Positions 47,458 through 57,259 of a DNA stretch of 64,000 nucleotides are shown here, piece by piece; within the stretch, counting starts at the first letter, position 1; every line of letters begins with the position of its first letter. Origin of the DNA: a gamma proteobacterium symbiont of Taylorina sp. (GTDB taxonomy: Bacteria > Pseudomonadota > Gammaproteobacteria > GRL18); contig JAHXIV010000050.1 in assembly GCA_025655455.1 (NCBI GenBank), forward strand, positions 79,208 through 143,207. The letters are read 5' to 3'. Below the pieces are notes generated by a model that was not told where the DNA came from, did not search any database, and worked only from the letters and a program-made list of their open reading frames with translations. Both the position numbers and the translations under genes were made by a program.

Positions 47458-47643
47458 ATGAATTTAAGAGAATATCATTATTTTTATAGCGCGGATGGTC
47501 TATATTTACCTGACGGTTCTTATATAGTTGAAGAAATCTCATCTCAACAAATGAAATCTCTATTGAAAGATCAAAACCAAAAAACACTGAATTTGCAAAA
47601 CTATTCGTATCAAACCCATATTAATAGTAAAATACTTAAATAA
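47458..47643 (+). CDS. Small hypothetical protein (61 residues)
   Basis: The frame encodes a 61-residue, Tyr/Ser/Gln-rich protein with no membrane segment or known motif. AAGGA lies 8 bp before the ATG, which supports translation. It stands alone in a 484-bp gap between cheD and rfbB. Function unknown. Confidence 0.45.
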   Translation: MNLREYHYFYSADGLYLPDGSYIVEEISSQQMKSLLKDQNQKTLNLQNYSYQTHINSKILK

Positions 47644-47691
47644 AATATTGGGACTGAGTAAATAGAGCTATTTATCTTTACGCTTTATTTA

Positions 47692-47743
47692 GCCCTCTCC
47701 CTGGTCTTTTTTAGGAGGGAGGTTAGGTGGGGTAGTTTTTAAA
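47692..47743. terminator. G/C-rich hairpin repeat, possible terminator
   Basis: CCCTCTCCCTGG, TCTTTTTTAGGAGGGAGG and TTAGGTGGGG form an imperfect stem of CCTCTCC/GGAGGG type. It lies after the small gene and before rfbB and resembles the repeats at 22571 and 34886. A terminating role is inferred only. Confidence 0.35.
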
Positions 47744-47811
47744 AGTATAAGGTAGAATTGGTCAGTCCTAAAATATTTATGAAATTTTAAATTTATTGTA
47801 TGGAGAAATAT

Positions 47812-48885
47812 TTGAATATTATTGTCACTGGTGGTGCGGGATTTATCGGTTCAGCAGTTATTCGTCAATATATTAATGATACAGATCATACGATTATCAA
47901 TGTGGATGCTTTGACTTATGCGGGCAATCTGGAATCATTGGCCGAAATTGAAAAAGCTCCCCGCTATCATTTTGAACAGGTTGATATCTGTGATAAAGAT
48001 AAAATGGAATCGGTCTTTAAGCGTTACCAGCCAGGTGCCATTATGCATCTGGCGGCTGAATCTCATGTTGATCGTTCTATTGACGGCCCGGCAGACTTTA
48101 TTCAGACTAATATAGTCGGTACCTGTAATCTGCTTGAAGTGGCTCGTGCCTATTGGAATCAACTGGATGATGACAAAAAATCCAGCTTTCGATTTCATCA
48201 TGTTTCTACTGACGAAGTTTATGGTGATCTGGATGATACCGGTTTCTTTACCGAAACAACGGCCTATGATCCCAGCTCTCCTTATTCTGCCAGTAAAGCA
48301 TCTTCCGATCATCTGGTGCGAGCCTGGCATCGTACCTATGGATTCCCTATTGTTATTACCAATTGCTCCAATAATTACGGCAGTCATCAATTTCCTGAAA
48401 AATTAATTCCCTTGGTGACGCTCAATGCACTGGAAGGAAAGCCTTTGCCAATTTATGGCAATGGTCAGCAGATCAGAGACTGGCTGCATGTGGATGATCA
48501 TGCCAGAGCCTTAAGACTGGTTCTGGATAGAGGTAAAAATGGGGACACTTATAATATTGGTGGACATAATGAAAAGACTAATATTGAAGTGGTAAAAACC
48601 ATTTGTTCCCTACTTGACAGGCTTGTGCCCGATTCACCTTATAAACCCCATGAAAATCTGATGACTTATGTCTCTGATCGACCCGGTCATGATGTGCGTT
48701 ACGCCATTGATGCCGATAAAATTGCCAGAGATCTGGGCTGGTTGCCGCAAGAAACTTTTGCATCCGGGATAGAAAAAACAATTCATTGGTATCTGGATAA
48801 TAGTGAATGGTGTCAACATGTTCAGGATGGCAGCTATCAACGAGAACGCTTGGGCAGCGCTGAAGAAAATGGAGATGATAAATGA
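47812..48885 (+). CDS. rfbB: dTDP-glucose 4,6-dehydratase
   Basis: The product (357 residues) has Rossmann [28 protein letters not shown], the catalytic STDEVYGD and [17 protein letters not shown] (YxxxK). The start is set at the TTG at 47812 because GGAG lies 6 bp before it and the protein then begins MNIIVTGG like the family; an in-frame ATG at 47800 has no ribosome site and remains possible. It makes dTDP-4-keto-6-deoxyglucose, the second step to dTDP-rhamnose. Confidence 0.93.
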   Translation: MNIIVTGGAGFIGSAVIRQYINDTDHTIINVDALTYAGNLESLAEIEKAPRYHFEQVDICDKDKMESVFKRYQPGAIMHLAAESHVDRSIDGPADFIQTNIVGTCNLLEVARAYWNQLDDDKKSSFRFHHVSTDEVYGDLDDTGFFTETTAYDPSSPYSASKASSDHLVRAWHRTYGFPIVITNCSNNYGSHQFPEKLIPLVTLNALEGKPLPIYGNGQQIRDWLHVDDHARALRLVLDRGKNGDTYNIGGHNEKTNIEVVKTICSLLDRLVPDSPYKPHENLMTYVSDRPGHDVRYAIDADKIARDLGWLPQETFASGIEKTIHWYLDNSEWCQHVQDGSYQRERLGSAEENGDDK

Positions 48886-49766
48886 AAGGTATCATCCTGG
48901 CCGGTGGTTCAGGGACTCGCTTATATCCTATTACTAAGGGTATTAGTAAACAACTGACCCCCATTTATGATAAGCCTATGGTGTATTACCCCCTGTCTGT
49001 CTTAATGCTGGCTGGTATCACAGAGGTACTAATCATTTCAACACCACATGATTTACCACAGTTTGAGAGCTTGCTGGGAGATGGTTCTGATATAGGTATG
49101 CAATTCAACTATAAAGTTCAGCCCTCACCGGATGGTCTGGCTCAGGCCTTTATTCTTGGTGAAGATTTTATTGGCAGTGATGATGTGTGTCTGGTTCTAG
49201 GTGATAATATTTTTTACGGACATGGTTTTAAACGAATGCTTAGACATTCAGTTGAAAATGTGACTAAACAGTCCAAAGCCACTGTATTTGGTTATTATGT
49301 ACGTGATCCTGAGCGTTATGGTGTGGCTGAGTTTGACAGTATGGGCAATGTCCTGAGTATAGAAGAAAAACCGGAGCATCCCAGAAGCAATCATGCGGTG
49401 GTGGGCTTATATTTCTACCCGAACAATGTGGTGCAGGTGGCGAAATCCGTTAAACCATCGCAGCGGGGCGAGTTAGAGATTACTTCGGTCAATCGGACTT
49501 ATTTGGAACAGAAAAACCTTAAAGTTGAAATTATGGGACGTGGCTTTGCCTGGCTTGATACGGGTACCCATGAAAGTCTGATGGAAGCTTCTAACTACAT
49601 TCAGACAATAGAAAATCGTCAGGGTTTAAAAGTCGCCTGTATTGAAGAAATTGCTTTTGAGATGGGATATATCACTAAAGAACAATTAATTGAATTAGCC
49701 CAACCCCTGAAAAAAAATCAATATGGGCAATATCTATTACGCAGAGCAAAAGAGGACATTATCTAA
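48882..49766 (+). CDS. rfbA: Glucose-1-phosphate thymidylyltransferase
   Basis: The 294-residue enzyme has the nucleotidyltransferase signature [20 protein letters not shown] with a catalytic lysine in [11 protein letters not shown], then [12 protein letters not shown] and [14 protein letters not shown]. It makes dTDP-glucose from glucose-1-phosphate and dTTP. It overlaps the rfbB stop by 4 bp (ATGA). Confidence 0.96.
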   Translation: MKGIILAGGSGTRLYPITKGISKQLTPIYDKPMVYYPLSVLMLAGITEVLIISTPHDLPQFESLLGDGSDIGMQFNYKVQPSPDGLAQAFILGEDFIGSDDVCLVLGDNIFYGHGFKRMLRHSVENVTKQSKATVFGYYVRDPERYGVAEFDSMGNVLSIEEKPEHPRSNHAVVGLYFYPNNVVQVAKSVKPSQRGELEITSVNRTYLEQKNLKVEIMGRGFAWLDTGTHESLMEASNYIQTIENRQGLKVACIEEIAFEMGYITKEQLIELAQPLKKNQYGQYLLRRAKEDII

Positions 49767-49770
49767 GGCC

Positions 49771-50352
49771 ATGGAATTTATAAAAACAGCAATCCCGGAT
49801 GTGATTATTATCAAGCCAAAGGTGTTTGGTGATGATCGCGGTTACTTTGTTGAAACATTTCGCAGTGATCTCTTTGCTCAGCAGTCAGGTATAAAAACTA
49901 ATTTTATACAAGATAATGAATCACGCTCTGACTATGGTGTGTTAAGGGGATTGCATTATCAATTACCACCTTATGCCCAGAGCAAACTGGTACGTGTGAT
50001 TGAAGGTAAAGTACTGGATATGGCTGTTGATATACGTCAGGGCTCGGCTACATTTGGTCAGTATGTGAGTGTAGAATTATCGGCTGAGAATAAACAGCAA
50101 TTATTTATTCCCCGAGGTTTCGCCCATGGCTTTGTTGTCTTGTCAGAAACCGCTTTGTTTGCTTATAAAGTGGACAATTATTATTCTCCGGAATGTGACA
50201 GAGGGATTAAATTTGATGATGCGGACTTGGCTATTGACTGGCAGATTAATAAAGAACAGATACAATTATCTGAAAAAGATAAGTTGCAACCGCTGTTAAA
50301 AGAAAGCAATGATTTATTTAATTATAATAATGATTTGTATGCCTTAATTTGA
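49771..50352 (+). CDS. rfbC: dTDP-4-dehydrorhamnose 3,5-epimerase
   Basis: The 193-residue cupin enzyme has KVFGDDRGYFVETFR, NESRSDYGVLRGLHYQ (catalytic His), VRVIEGKVLDMAVDIR and PRGFAHGFVVLSE. The start at 49771 (MEFIKTAIPDV) follows the rfbA stop by 4 bp and gives the family length; the frame extends 16 codons upstream over rfbA. Confidence 0.95.
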   Translation: MEFIKTAIPDVIIIKPKVFGDDRGYFVETFRSDLFAQQSGIKTNFIQDNESRSDYGVLRGLHYQLPPYAQSKLVRVIEGKVLDMAVDIRQGSATFGQYVSVELSAENKQQLFIPRGFAHGFVVLSETALFAYKVDNYYSPECDRGIKFDDADLAIDWQINKEQIQLSEKDKLQPLLKESNDLFNYNNDLYALI

Positions 50353-50366
50353 AGAACCAGAAACTT

Positions 50367-51245
50367 ATGAAAATATTAATTACTGGAGCCAGAGGCCAGG
50401 TCGGCACAGAACTGGTCAATCAGGCTGATCATCAGGTTTTTGATTATGGATCAAAAGAACTGGATATTTCTGACCTTGATCAGTTAAAAGTCGCAGTTCA
50501 ACATGTCAATCCGCATGTGATTATTAATGCTGCAGCCTACACAGCAGTTGATAAAGCAGAAACAGATCAGCAGCTGGCTTATGCTGTTAATTCTCTGGGC
50601 AGTAAAAATCTGGCTCAGATCTGTAAAGAAAATAATATTCCCTTACTGCATATCTCTACTGACTATATTTATGACGGGGAAAAAAAATCGCCCTATAATG
50701 AAAATGACACTCCAAATCCTATAGGCGTTTATGGTGCATCCAAATTAGAAGGTGATGAATATATTGCTCAAATCTGGCATAAACATATTATTCTTCGTGT
50801 CAGCTGGGTGTTTGGTGTACATGGGAATAATTTTGTTAAAACCATGTTAAGGCTTGCAGAACAACGAGATGAACTCAGTATCGTTGATGATCAATTTGGT
50901 GCGCCTACTTCTGCGCAAGCCATTGCAAAAGTATTACTGGATATTATTGAGACAAAGCAATTTAATCAGCCTGATTTTGCCTGGGGACTCTACAATCTGC
51001 AAAGTGATCCGGGAGTCAGCTGGTTTGAATTTGCCCGGGAAATTTTTAAGCAGGCACAAGCTCTGGGAATGATCGATAAGCCAATGAAACTTAATGCCAT
51101 TCCGTCATCAGATTTTCCTACCCCGGTGAAACGACCAGCTAATTCAAAACTGGATGGAAATAAGCTGCAGCAGAACTTTAACATTTCAAATGCTGACTGG
51201 CAGGAAGATTTACAGTCAATGTTGATATTTATCAATAAGCAATAA
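50367..51245 (+). CDS. rfbD: dTDP-4-dehydrorhamnose reductase
   Basis: The 292-residue SDR has KILITGARGQVGTELV, NAAAYTAVDKAE, HISTDYIYDGEK, and YGASKLEGDEYI with YxxxK. The ATG at 50367 is preferred to a TTG at 50349 that overlaps the rfbC stop. It yields dTDP-L-rhamnose for LPS or exopolysaccharide. The order rfbB-A-C-D is complete, but no glycosyltransferase follows. Confidence 0.95.
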   Translation: MKILITGARGQVGTELVNQADHQVFDYGSKELDISDLDQLKVAVQHVNPHVIINAAAYTAVDKAETDQQLAYAVNSLGSKNLAQICKENNIPLLHISTDYIYDGEKKSPYNENDTPNPIGVYGASKLEGDEYIAQIWHKHIILRVSWVFGVHGNNFVKTMLRLAEQRDELSIVDDQFGAPTSAQAIAKVLLDIIETKQFNQPDFAWGLYNLQSDPGVSWFEFAREIFKQAQALGMIDKPMKLNAIPSSDFPTPVKRPANSKLDGNKLQQNFNISNADWQEDLQSMLIFINKQ

Positions 51246-51344
51246 ATATTGAAGAACTTAGTGGTCATGCCGGTTTATATACCAGTCGTTGGAATGAATT
51301 GGCGGCGACCAAATATTAATTCCTGGTAACTATTTCGCCCTAAT

Positions 51345-51695
51345 CTAACGTCCCATTCGTCGATTATAAGAATTATTGATACGTTCAATCAGTGTGGAAT
51401 CGTGTTGAGTGGAACCTGATGTGTCAAATTGAATACGTACACTACCATCAGCCTGAGAGCGGACACTTGCTGTGACTTCTGTAGCATTTTTCCTTCCCTG
51501 TATAATACCTGCTGTCCGATCTTGAGTGGTAATATGTACGCCCTGATCAGAGAGTGCGCCTGTCACTGCAGACCAGGACTGGTCAAATTTATTTTGAGGA
51601 ACAGTTGTATAGTAAGCTCCTGGTGAGGCTTGATAGTAGGTACATCCTGTTATGAGTGTAGTGATTAATATAATGCTGCTGACGATAATTTTCAT
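51345..51695 (-). CDS. Small lipoprotein of unknown function
   Basis: The 116-residue product has a lipobox LITGC at about residues 14-18, then a mature domain with a repeated beta pattern: FDQSWSAVTGALSDQGVHI, RTAGIIQGRKNATEVTASV and SVRIQFDT. The pattern (aromatic-W..V..AL followed by G.I.G) resembles small DUF3568-type lipoproteins, but no specific match is claimed. It stands alone, convergent with rfbD. Confidence 0.65.
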   Translation of the reverse strand: MKIIVSSIILITTLITGCTYYQASPGAYYTTVPQNKFDQSWSAVTGALSDQGVHITTQDRTAGIIQGRKNATEVTASVRSQADGSVRIQFDTSGSTQHDSTLIERINNSYNRRMGR

Positions 51696-51837
51696 GATGG
51701 AAAGTACCTGAGTATAATAGGTTTATAATAAGAATGATGATTAGTTTAACATAAAATTTTACCTTGTTTTTCTTCTCTGAAGTTTCTTCTCAGCCCCATG
51801 ATATAATCAACAACCAGCAATTATCCTTGTGAGAAAC

Positions 51838-52359
51838 ATGAAAGTTTGTTTAGTGATTGGCCATAAAGAAAGTTCACCGGGTGCCTGTAATGAATCAGGG
51901 CTATGTGAATATAAATACAATGAGCATATCGTGCAAAGCATTGCTGAGAAATTAGAAAATTCTAAACGGATTCAATGTAAAGTTATCTATCGAAAATCTT
52001 ATAGGAAACTCCCTAAAAAAATCAATGCACTTAATTCTGATCTGGTGATCAGCTTTCATTGTAATGCTTATAATAAAAAAATCAGTGGTTCGGAAGTTCT
52101 TTATTATCATAGCTCAAAGAAAGGAAAAAAATTTGCGGATCTCATGATGGATAGCATCGTCAATGTTTTAAAACTACCGGATAGAGGAAGCAAAGCCATT
52201 GATGATGAAGGTAAGGGCGGTTATTTACTCAAATATACTAAAGCACCGTGTATTCTGATTGAGCCATTTTTTATTGATAACAACACTGATCTGGAGCGTG
52301 CAATGAGCAAAGAATATGCCTTGCTGCAGGCTTATGTGAAGTTTATTAAAATGCTATAA
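51838..52359 (+). CDS. N-acetylmuramoyl-L-alanine amidase (Amidase_3 fold)
   Basis: The product (173 residues) matches the zinc amidase core: His in VIGHKESSPGA, Glu in CEYKYNE, His in VISFHCNAY and the catalytic Glu in ILIEPFFIDN. There is no signal peptide or cell-wall-binding domain, unlike AmiA/B/C, so it is a small phage-like or cytoplasmic enzyme, or is exported by lysis. The ATG at 51838 is preferred to a GTG three codons upstream. Confidence 0.82.
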   Translation: MKVCLVIGHKESSPGACNESGLCEYKYNEHIVQSIAEKLENSKRIQCKVIYRKSYRKLPKKINALNSDLVISFHCNAYNKKISGSEVLYYHSSKKGKKFADLMMDSIVNVLKLPDRGSKAIDDEGKGGYLLKYTKAPCILIEPFFIDNNTDLERAMSKEYALLQAYVKFIKML

Positions 52360-52417
52360 TCAGGCTGTTTGTCATAAAGATAGCAGTGTTAATAATTAAT
52401 AGGACAGCGATTTTATT

Positions 52418-52743
52418 ATGGAATTTATAGATAATACATTGGCATTCCAGTCGTTTTTTACCGTGACTTTGGCCATTATTGTTTTATTTATCGGCAAAGG
52501 ACTTAATCTGCACTACGCCATATTGCGCGATTTTACTATTCCTTAGCCGGTTGTCGGAGGATTACTTTTATTTCACCACAGGCTGCCAGGAAATTTAACT
52601 GGCTTGACTGGAAAGCCAGGCATACTGCTACGGCTAATATGACTGCAGTGACTCAGCGTTATGGCTCTTCACACCTGGCCTTTGTCATAGTCCCTCTGGT
52701 CTGTGCTTTTTTTGTTGATTTAATTAATGTGGTGTTAATATAG
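52418..52743 (+). pseudogene. gltS: Decayed sodium/glutamate symporter (gltS)
   Basis: The first 42 codons read FFTVTLAIIVLFIGKGLN and LRDFTIP, then TAG where GltS has Glu (IPEPVVGGLL), and the frame continues PVVGGLLLF. After a scrambled joint near 52573-52625, another frame gives TATANMTAVTQRYGSSHLAF and VIVPLVCAFFVDLINVVLI, the C-terminus of GltS. About 300 central codons are missing. It combines a nonsense change, an internal deletion and a frame change, so it is clearly non-functional. Confidence 0.85.
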
Positions 52744-52820
52744 TCTTTGCTGGCTTATTTTAGTTAAATAATATTTATGAAGTAGTGGATAATAAATAAA
52801 AAGGTAAGAAAATTTAAATC

Positions 52821-55800
52821 ATGATCACTTTATTTAATCGTATTTTACAATTGTTTTTTATTTCCCTGCTGTCTTTCAATACAGTGAATGCTGCTGAATG
52901 TCTGCCTGATCTGGGAAGTGGTAATATTTGTACGGCCAAAGATTTTACTCTGACCAGCGCGGTGGTTGCAGGTCCTGCAGATTGTACTGAAGGAGAAATT
53001 ATTCCAGGAGGTATTACTATTCGTGTTGGTGTCACGCCAACCGCCAGTCGTAGATATGATATTGGTTTTTTTATCGCTAATAATGATGAGCCGGTGATAG
53101 AGGGAGATAGTTGTACTTTTACCTCTTTGGCACCGCTTGAAGTTGGTAGAAATTTTGATGGGGATAGCGGCAGTGGTCCTTATCGTAATCTGGATGGAGA
53201 TGCCTGTGGTGATGCCGGCCAAATTGATGGTGAAATTTTTAAAAATATGGTTTTAAATGATGTGCTTTGTCAGGATGTGGATAATGATGGTAATTTAGAT
53301 ATTGACTATGCCTTAACCTGGCAAAAAAATCAGAGTTATTTTTGTGCTGATCCCTCGGTACCGAGTAATTTTTTTCCACCAACTTCTTCCAGTTGTAAAG
53401 CCGCGATTGGTAATCTTGATATCCCTGTTGTTCCTCCGCTACCTGCCCCACAAATCAGCATAGAAAAAAGTGTCTCTCCTGATGAGCTGGTTGCTAATAT
53501 TGATGGTAATGTGATTTATTCTTTAACTATTACCAATACAGGAACAGAAACAGTGACATTGATTGAACTGGATGATGATATATTTAATGATGTGAATGGT
53601 CTGGGTAATTGTTCTGTACCGCAAACAATTAAAGCAGATAATAGTTATCATTGTAGTTTTCCAATCACTCTGACAGGACAGGCAGCTGGCAATACACATA
53701 CCAATAGCATAACAGCCACTGCTGAAAATAGTGCTGCAGCTTCCGTTAATGATAGTGATGATGCGACGGTCATATTTGTTGCAGGTACTACAACTTCTAT
53801 TGGTGATCTTGTCTATAATGATCTGAATGCTAACGGTATTCATGATGATAATGAGCCAGGTATCAGTAATGTTGTTGTCATTCTGATTAATCAGGATACC
53901 AACACCCAAACTCAACTCACGACAGACCCTGATGGGCATTATATGTTTCTTGGCCTGGTCGCAGGAAATTATCTTGTGACACCACGTACAAATACAGCAC
54001 CGCTAAGAGATATGGTGCATACGGGTGGTATTATTCCTCATGTTATTTCTCTGGCAAATGATGAACATTATTTACTGGCTGATTTTGGTTTTTCACAGGC
54101 AAAAATAACGGTTAATAAAACGGCAAGTCCAACAGTGGTGGATGCTCCTTCTGCGTATGTTGTATTTAAAGTCATTGTCACTAATGTGGGAGCAATAGAT
54201 GTCGTTCTTACTAATCTGGTGGACACTCAATTTGGTATTTTATCCTCAAGTGAATGTGATTTATCCATCCCCCCAACATTGTCATCAAAAGAGAGTTACA
54301 CCTGCCAGTTTACTAAAACAATCAGTGGAAATACAGGAGATGAACATCATAATAGCGTGACAGCTCTGGCTTGGGATCGGGGAAAAAATACACATTTTGC
54401 CAGTGATAGTGCCAGGGTAATCTTTAATGACCCTGCTAACAGCTCTATTGGCCATTCAGTATGGAATGATGTGAATATCAATGGTGTTTATGATGCAGGT
54501 GAGCCGGTTTTCGATGATATTACACTGATGCTTTCAGGCACAACAAATGCTGTAACAACCACGAATAATGGCGGTGTTTATTCCTTTTCTAATCTGGCCG
54601 CAGGTAATTATATAGTCACATTAAATGATCCTTTAAAAATTTTAGATGATTATGTTCTTGTCTCTGGAGTGAATCCTTATAATAATCCGGCACTGGCTAT
54701 AGGAGAAAATGATACCAATGCTAATTTTGGTTATGCAAAAGCAGAAATTGAAGTCACTAAAACAGCAAATCAAAATATTATTTATAATAATAGCAACGTG
54801 ACTTATAGTATTAGCATTAATAATACAGGAAGGATCCCGGTCACTCTAAATGTTCTTGAAGATAATGTATTTGGCGATCTTAATGGAAATGGAAACTGTG
54901 TTGCTGGAGGTATTATAGCTGCTGGATCAAGTTATCTATGTAGTTTTACTGAAACTATCACTCTTGGGGGAGTTGGTATTCACAATAATACAGTTACAGC
55001 TACTGTCAATGATAGTGTTAATGATATACAAGCATCTGATAGTGCCCATGTGCTGGTGATTGCTGTAGGAGCTATTGGTCATTTAATCTGGAATGATCTT
55101 AATGATGATGGGATTAAAGATGCTGATGAAGAGGGTATTGATGGGGTCACTATTGATTTGACCGATAATATCGGTACAGTGTTGCAATCAACCACAACAG
55201 CATCTGGTGGTCAGTACGATTTTGTCGTTGTAAATGGCACTTATCGTATTCATGTGACAGATGAAGCACAGCTTTTAAATGGTATGGATTTAACCACAGG
55301 TGCTGATAGTATTGGTATGAACCCCAGTAATGATATTATTATTAATAATAATATAAAGCAGACTATTAATTTTGGTTATAACTTTCCACCTCCTGTCATA
55401 ACACCTTCAATCAATGTGACTAAGCTGGCCACTACATCACTAATCATTGGTTCAGCATCGGTAACTTATAGCATCACTGTTATCAATACAGGTCCTTTAA
55501 ATGTGACTCTTAATATACTCTATGACAATCAATTTGGCTCACTCAATGGTAAAGGCAGTTGCGTCACGGGTGGGGTAATAACAGTAGGTAATAATTATAG
55601 CTGTAGTTTCACAGAAGTTTTATCCGGTACTCATGGTGATGTCCACAATAATATTGTTATTGCAGTTGCTCAAACAGTAAGTGTACAAAGAAGTATCTGG
55701 ACTTTGTCCCAGTTTGCCATTGCAGCTGATAAATGGGATATTAACTTTATTTTAGCTGAAAATATTCCATTATTATCAAATCTGGGTATTGTATTGCTCA

Positions 55801-55844
55801 TCATTTTAGTCTTATTAGTGGTACAGCGGAAAAATCAGGTATAA
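52821..55844 (+). CDS. Large surface protein: alternating DUF11 and SdrD-B-like domains, IPTL-type tail
   Basis: The 1007-residue product has a signal peptide (to about residue 24), an N-terminal Cys-containing domain (about 25-205), then four DUF11-like beta domains (ITNTG-type, each with paired Cys) alternating with three SdrD-B-like domains that start IGDLVYNDLNANGIHD, IGHSVWNDVNINGVYD and IGHLIWNDLNDDGIKD with Asp-rich calcium loops. The end ENIPLLSNLGIVLLIILVLL plus QRKNQV resembles an IPTL-CTERM sorting signal: proline motif, one helix, basic tail. It is probably attached to the cell surface. No exosortase-like gene is in the window. Confidence 0.82.
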   Translation: MITLFNRILQLFFISLLSFNTVNAAECLPDLGSGNICTAKDFTLTSAVVAGPADCTEGEIIPGGITIRVGVTPTASRRYDIGFFIANNDEPVIEGDSCTFTSLAPLEVGRNFDGDSGSGPYRNLDGDACGDAGQIDGEIFKNMVLNDVLCQDVDNDGNLDIDYALTWQKNQSYFCADPSVPSNFFPPTSSSCKAAIGNLDIPVVPPLPAPQISIEKSVSPDELVANIDGNVIYSLTITNTGTETVTLIELDDDIFNDVNGLGNCSVPQTIKADNSYHCSFPITLTGQAAGNTHTNSITATAENSAAASVNDSDDATVIFVAGTTTSIGDLVYNDLNANGIHDDNEPGISNVVVILINQDTNTQTQLTTDPDGHYMFLGLVAGNYLVTPRTNTAPLRDMVHTGGIIPHVISLANDEHYLLADFGFSQAKITVNKTASPTVVDAPSAYVVFKVIVTNVGAIDVVLTNLVDTQFGILSSSECDLSIPPTLSSKESYTCQFTKTISGNTGDEHHNSVTALAWDRGKNTHFASDSARVIFNDPANSSIGHSVWNDVNINGVYDAGEPVFDDITLMLSGTTNAVTTTNNGGVYSFSNLAAGNYIVTLNDPLKILDDYVLVSGVNPYNNPALAIGENDTNANFGYAKAEIEVTKTANQNIIYNNSNVTYSISINNTGRIPVTLNVLEDNVFGDLNGNGNCVAGGIIAAGSSYLCSFTETITLGGVGIHNNTVTATVNDSVNDIQASDSAHVLVIAVGAIGHLIWNDLNDDGIKDADEEGIDGVTIDLTDNIGTVLQSTTTASGGQYDFVVVNGTYRIHVTDEAQLLNGMDLTTGADSIGMNPSNDIIINNNIKQTINFGYNFPPPVITPSINVTKLATTSLIIGSASVTYSITVINTGPLNVTLNILYDNQFGSLNGKGSCVTGGVITVGNNYSCSFTEVLSGTHGDVHNNIVIAVAQTVSVQRSIWTLSQFAIAADKWDINFILAENIPLLSNLGIVLLIILVLLVVQRKNQV

Positions 55845-55872
55845 GTTTTGTAGATGTTATCTCTTAATCAGG

Positions 55873-55954
55873 CATAAAATTTTACCCCTGTCTTATTTGC
55901 AATTTGGATATGTTTGCAAAGCGACAGCGGAAAATTTTATTTGCTGACGGCTCT
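55873..55954 (-). repeat. Copy of the 85-bp palindromic repeat (family R1)
   Basis: On the minus strand it reads GAGCCGTCAGCAAATAAAAT, then CGCTGTCGCTTTGCAAACAT, ending in AAAATTTTATG; the ends AAAATTTTA and TAAAATTTT pair. It shares GTTTGCAAAGCGACAGCGG with the copy at 340-420. It lies in the gap after the surface protein and may act as a terminator hairpin. Confidence 0.78.
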
Positions 55955-56011
55955 GGAGGTTTGTAGTAGAATCAACTTCATTTTATGTTACTCAAGAGTA
56001 TACAAACACCT

Positions 56012-57259
56012 ATGTTCAGACCTCTGTCACTCTTTATCGGCTTCCGCTACACCCGAGCCAAACGCCGTAATCAGTTTGTCTCTTTTATTACCCTGAGTTC
56101 CTTTATAGGCATTGCTATTGGAGTCTGGGCCTTAATTACCGTGCTCTCTGTGATGAATGGTTTTCAGGCTGAAATTCGTGAACGTATTCTGGGTATGGCT
56201 GCTCATGCCACTATTAGTGGTATGAATGGTTCCCTGGATCAGTGGCAGTCAATGAATCAAATTATTAAACAACAGCCTCATGTGATTGGCTCAGCACCCT
56301 ATATTCTCAGAGAAGGAATGTTGAGCAATGGCTCTAATGTACATGGTGCATTAATCAGAGGTGTGGATCCGCAGATAGAAAAGAATGTTTCTGATGTCTC
56401 TGAAAATATGTATCGGGGCAGCTATGATGCCTTGAATGATAAGAAGTACAGCATTATTCTGGGACGTTATCTGGCACGTTCTATCGGTGCATCGGTGGGT
56501 AGTAAAGTCATTATGGTCACTCCTTCAGCCAATATTACTCCGGCAGGGATAATGCCGCGCCTGAAGCGTTTTACGGTTGTGGGTATCTTTGAAATGGGAC
56601 ACAATCAATATGATGCCAATATGGCATTGATTCATCTGCGTGATGCACAGACCCTGTTTAAAATGAAGGGACTGGTGACTGGTATTCGTCTGAAACTGGA
56701 TGATTTATATAATGCGCCGAAAATTAGTCGGGAGATTGAAACAAAGATCAGTGGTTTTCATCGGGTAATTGACTGGACACAGCATCATGCTAATTTATTT
56801 CGCGCCATCAATATTGAAAAAACTATGATGCTGCTGATTTTATCTCTGATTATTGCCGTGGCTGCTTTTAATATTGTTTCTACACTGGTGATTGTTGTCA
56901 ATGATAAGCAGGCGGATATTGCTATTTTGAGAACTTTAGGAGCCAGTCCTGCGATGGTGATGCGTATTTTTATTGCTCAGGGCATGCTGATTGGTGTGGT
57001 TGGAACTTTATTAGGCGTTGTCAGTGGTATATTGACGGCGCAAAATATTGAAACCATTGTACCTGCCCTGGAAAGTGTTTTAGGCTTTAAATTCTTGGCA
57101 CCGGATATTTATTTGATCAGTGATTTACCTTCTGAAATGAAATGGTCTGATGTGATGGTGACGGCTACGATTTCGTTTAGCTTAACAGTGCTGGCAACTA
57201 TCTACCCTGCCTGGCGTGCTTCGCGGATTCAGCCGGCAGAGGCATTGCGTTATGAGTAA
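56012..57259 (+). CDS. lolC: Lipoprotein-releasing ABC permease LolC/LolE
   Basis: The product (415 residues from MFRPLSLFIGFRYTRAK) has one N-terminal and three C-terminal membrane helices flanking a large periplasmic domain. Family blocks are LITVLSVMNGFQAEIRERILGM, NIVSTLVIVVNDKQADIAILRTLGAS and the end RASRIQPAEALRYE. It moves lipoproteins from the inner membrane to LolA. Only one permease is present, so a homodimeric LolF-like arrangement is possible. An in-frame ATG at 55985 is a weaker start. It overlaps lolD by 8 bp (ATGAGTAA). Confidence 0.92.
   Translation: MFRPLSLFIGFRYTRAKRRNQFVSFITLSSFIGIAIGVWALITVLSVMNGFQAEIRERILGMAAHATISGMNGSLDQWQSMNQIIKQQPHVIGSAPYILREGMLSNGSNVHGALIRGVDPQIEKNVSDVSENMYRGSYDALNDKKYSIILGRYLARSIGASVGSKVIMVTPSANITPAGIMPRLKRFTVVGIFEMGHNQYDANMALIHLRDAQTLFKMKGLVTGIRLKLDDLYNAPKISREIETKISGFHRVIDWTQHHANLFRAINIEKTMMLLILSLIIAVAAFNIVSTLVIVVNDKQADIAILRTLGASPAMVMRIFIAQGMLIGVVGTLLGVVSGILTAQNIETIVPALESVLGFKFLAPDIYLISDLPSEMKWSDVMVTATISFSLTVLATIYPAWRASRIQPAEALRYE

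Noticed and set aside
47935-48390. Minus-strand frame of 151 codons inside rfbB
   Set aside because: The plus-strand enzyme is complete and well conserved; the antisense protein has no known features.
51246-51344. Short frame after rfbD (ending SRWNELAATKY)
   Set aside because: It has no start with a ribosome site and no recognisable family; it might be a gene-end remnant but this cannot be supported.
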